Positions 63,454 to 64,000 of a DNA stretch of 64,000 nt are shown in pieces. The first letter of the stretch is position 1. The number at the start of each line of letters is the position of its first letter. This DNA is from Trichococcus ilyis. Lineage in GTDB: Bacteria; Bacillota; Bacilli; Lactobacillales; Aerococcaceae. The DNA is taken from NCBI RefSeq assembly GCF_900109135.1, contig NZ_FNYT01000003.1, positions 1-64,000 of the forward strand, written 5' to 3'. The notes beneath the pieces were generated by a model. The model worked only from the letters and a program-made list of their open reading frames with translations, ran no database searches and was not told the origin of the DNA. The translations under genes were made by a program, and so were the position numbers.

Positions 63454-64000
63454 CTATCTTTTGATAGCATCCCAACTCATTTCAACAAGTGCGGAAATAT
63501 TTTCTTCAGTAAATTCAAAATCCCCTCTGAAATATTTCTTTGCTAATTCGGAAATTGGTGTTTCGATGTGGACAAACAGCAGATCCTTATTTACAGTTTT
63601 TATGATATTTTCTTCTTGGCCCCTTTTGGCTAACTTATATACAGGCTCAAACAAAATATCTACCTGATTCGCTTCTACTTCTCCCATGTAAGGTGAATTG
63701 CCGAACTGCTGCAGAAATAAAAATTCGTCTCTATTTTCCATAATAAAGTTTATATAGTTGCGACTGATTATTTCAAAACCTTTTTTTACATCTATGTCAT
63801 CCTCAATGCCGGAAAACATCTTATCGCTCATTTTGTTTTTGGTTTCTAAATATAATTTATGCAACATATCATTTTTATTTTCAAAATACACATAGATCGT
63901 TGACGCTGAAACGCCTGCGCGTTTGGCAATTTTAGACATTGATGTAGAAGAAAAACCAATTTCGTTCAAAAGTAACATTGTGGCATGATAAATAGCTTCT
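63454..64000 (-). CDS. TetR-family regulator, N-terminus outside the window
   Basis: At least 182 residues of a TetR-type repressor. The helix-turn-helix is intact (STSMSKIAKRAGVSASTIYVYF), and the frame continues to the right edge with residues EAIYHAT before MLLLNE, so the true start lies beyond 64000. The C-terminal ligand domain is complete. It is upstream of the hydrolase on the same strand and its likely regulator. Confidence 0.88.
   Translation of the reverse strand, partial: EAIYHATMLLLNEIGFSSTSMSKIAKRAGVSASTIYVYFENKNDMLHKLYLETKNKMSDKMFSGIEDDIDVKKGFEIISRNYINFIMENRDEFLFLQQFGNSPYMGEVEANQVDILFEPVYKLAKRGQEENIIKTVNKDLLFVHIETPISELAKKYFRGDFEFTEENISALVEMSWDAIKR

Overview
The window looks like a chromosome segment of a Gram-positive lactic-acid-type bacterium (Firmicutes, Lactobacillales). 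Gene content and neighbourhoods fit Carnobacteriaceae, most likely a Trichococcus-like organism; this is inference, not a database match. Support comes from strong AGGAGG ribosome binding sites, several TTG starts, a typical Firmicute 16S leader, and Firmicute families such as YumC, YutG, YutF, YutD, YunD and CvfD. Base composition is moderate and I see no phage, complete insertion sequence or canonical CRISPR array.

Layout. 1-720: the 5' end of a 16S rRNA gene on the minus strand with its leader and up to four tandem promoters. 0.9-12 kb: housekeeping genes (pgi, cvfD, cyclophilin, PAP2-type protein, ferredoxin-NADP reductase, pgpA, yutF, yutD, yunD, ybaK) and an MhqR-like regulator. 12-18 kb: an amidinohydrolase-type enzyme and RocB-like peptidase opposite a LysR gene, then small genes and a second LysR. 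18-25 kb: an MgtA-type Mg2+ ATPase, OsmC, and the queD-queE-folE operon behind a preQ1-I riboswitch. 25-31.5 kb: an operon of two aconitase-superfamily proteins and an isocitrate/isopropylmalate-type dehydrogenase opposite a LysR. 32-39.5 kb: alpha-galactoside uptake and hydrolysis plus a GH1 glycosidase. 40-49 kb: CarD-like regulator, esterase-like hydrolase, MerR/aldo-keto reductase pair, ROK kinase, T-box-controlled DAHP synthase, and a GH4/RpiR pair. 49-57 kb: nadA, nitroreductase, DapA-like aldolase, EcsC, aldo-keto reductase and LysR. 57-64 kb: decayed GH1 and arginase-like fragments, an intact PTS/GH1 beta-glucoside operon under a MerR-like regulator, and a hydrolase with a TetR gene running off the edge.

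Biologically, the window is rich in plant-sugar use: alpha-galactosidase with a GPH symporter, two intact GH1 enzymes plus GH1 remnants, a GH4 phospho-glycosidase, a ROK kinase and a beta-glucoside PTS. Each is paired with a local regulator (AraC, RpiR or MerR type).

The strongest unexplained signal is non-coding. At nine intergenic loci there are hairpin repeats of three sequence-unrelated families. Those in arrays share a repeat pitch of 50-52 bp (twice 38 bp). Stem arms show compensatory changes between copies, and three of the arrays sit at the edges of broken genes. Other points: a HAD phosphatase that appears to start at ATC, a degraded YafQ-type toxin, and 19-bp-spacer MerR-type promoters.
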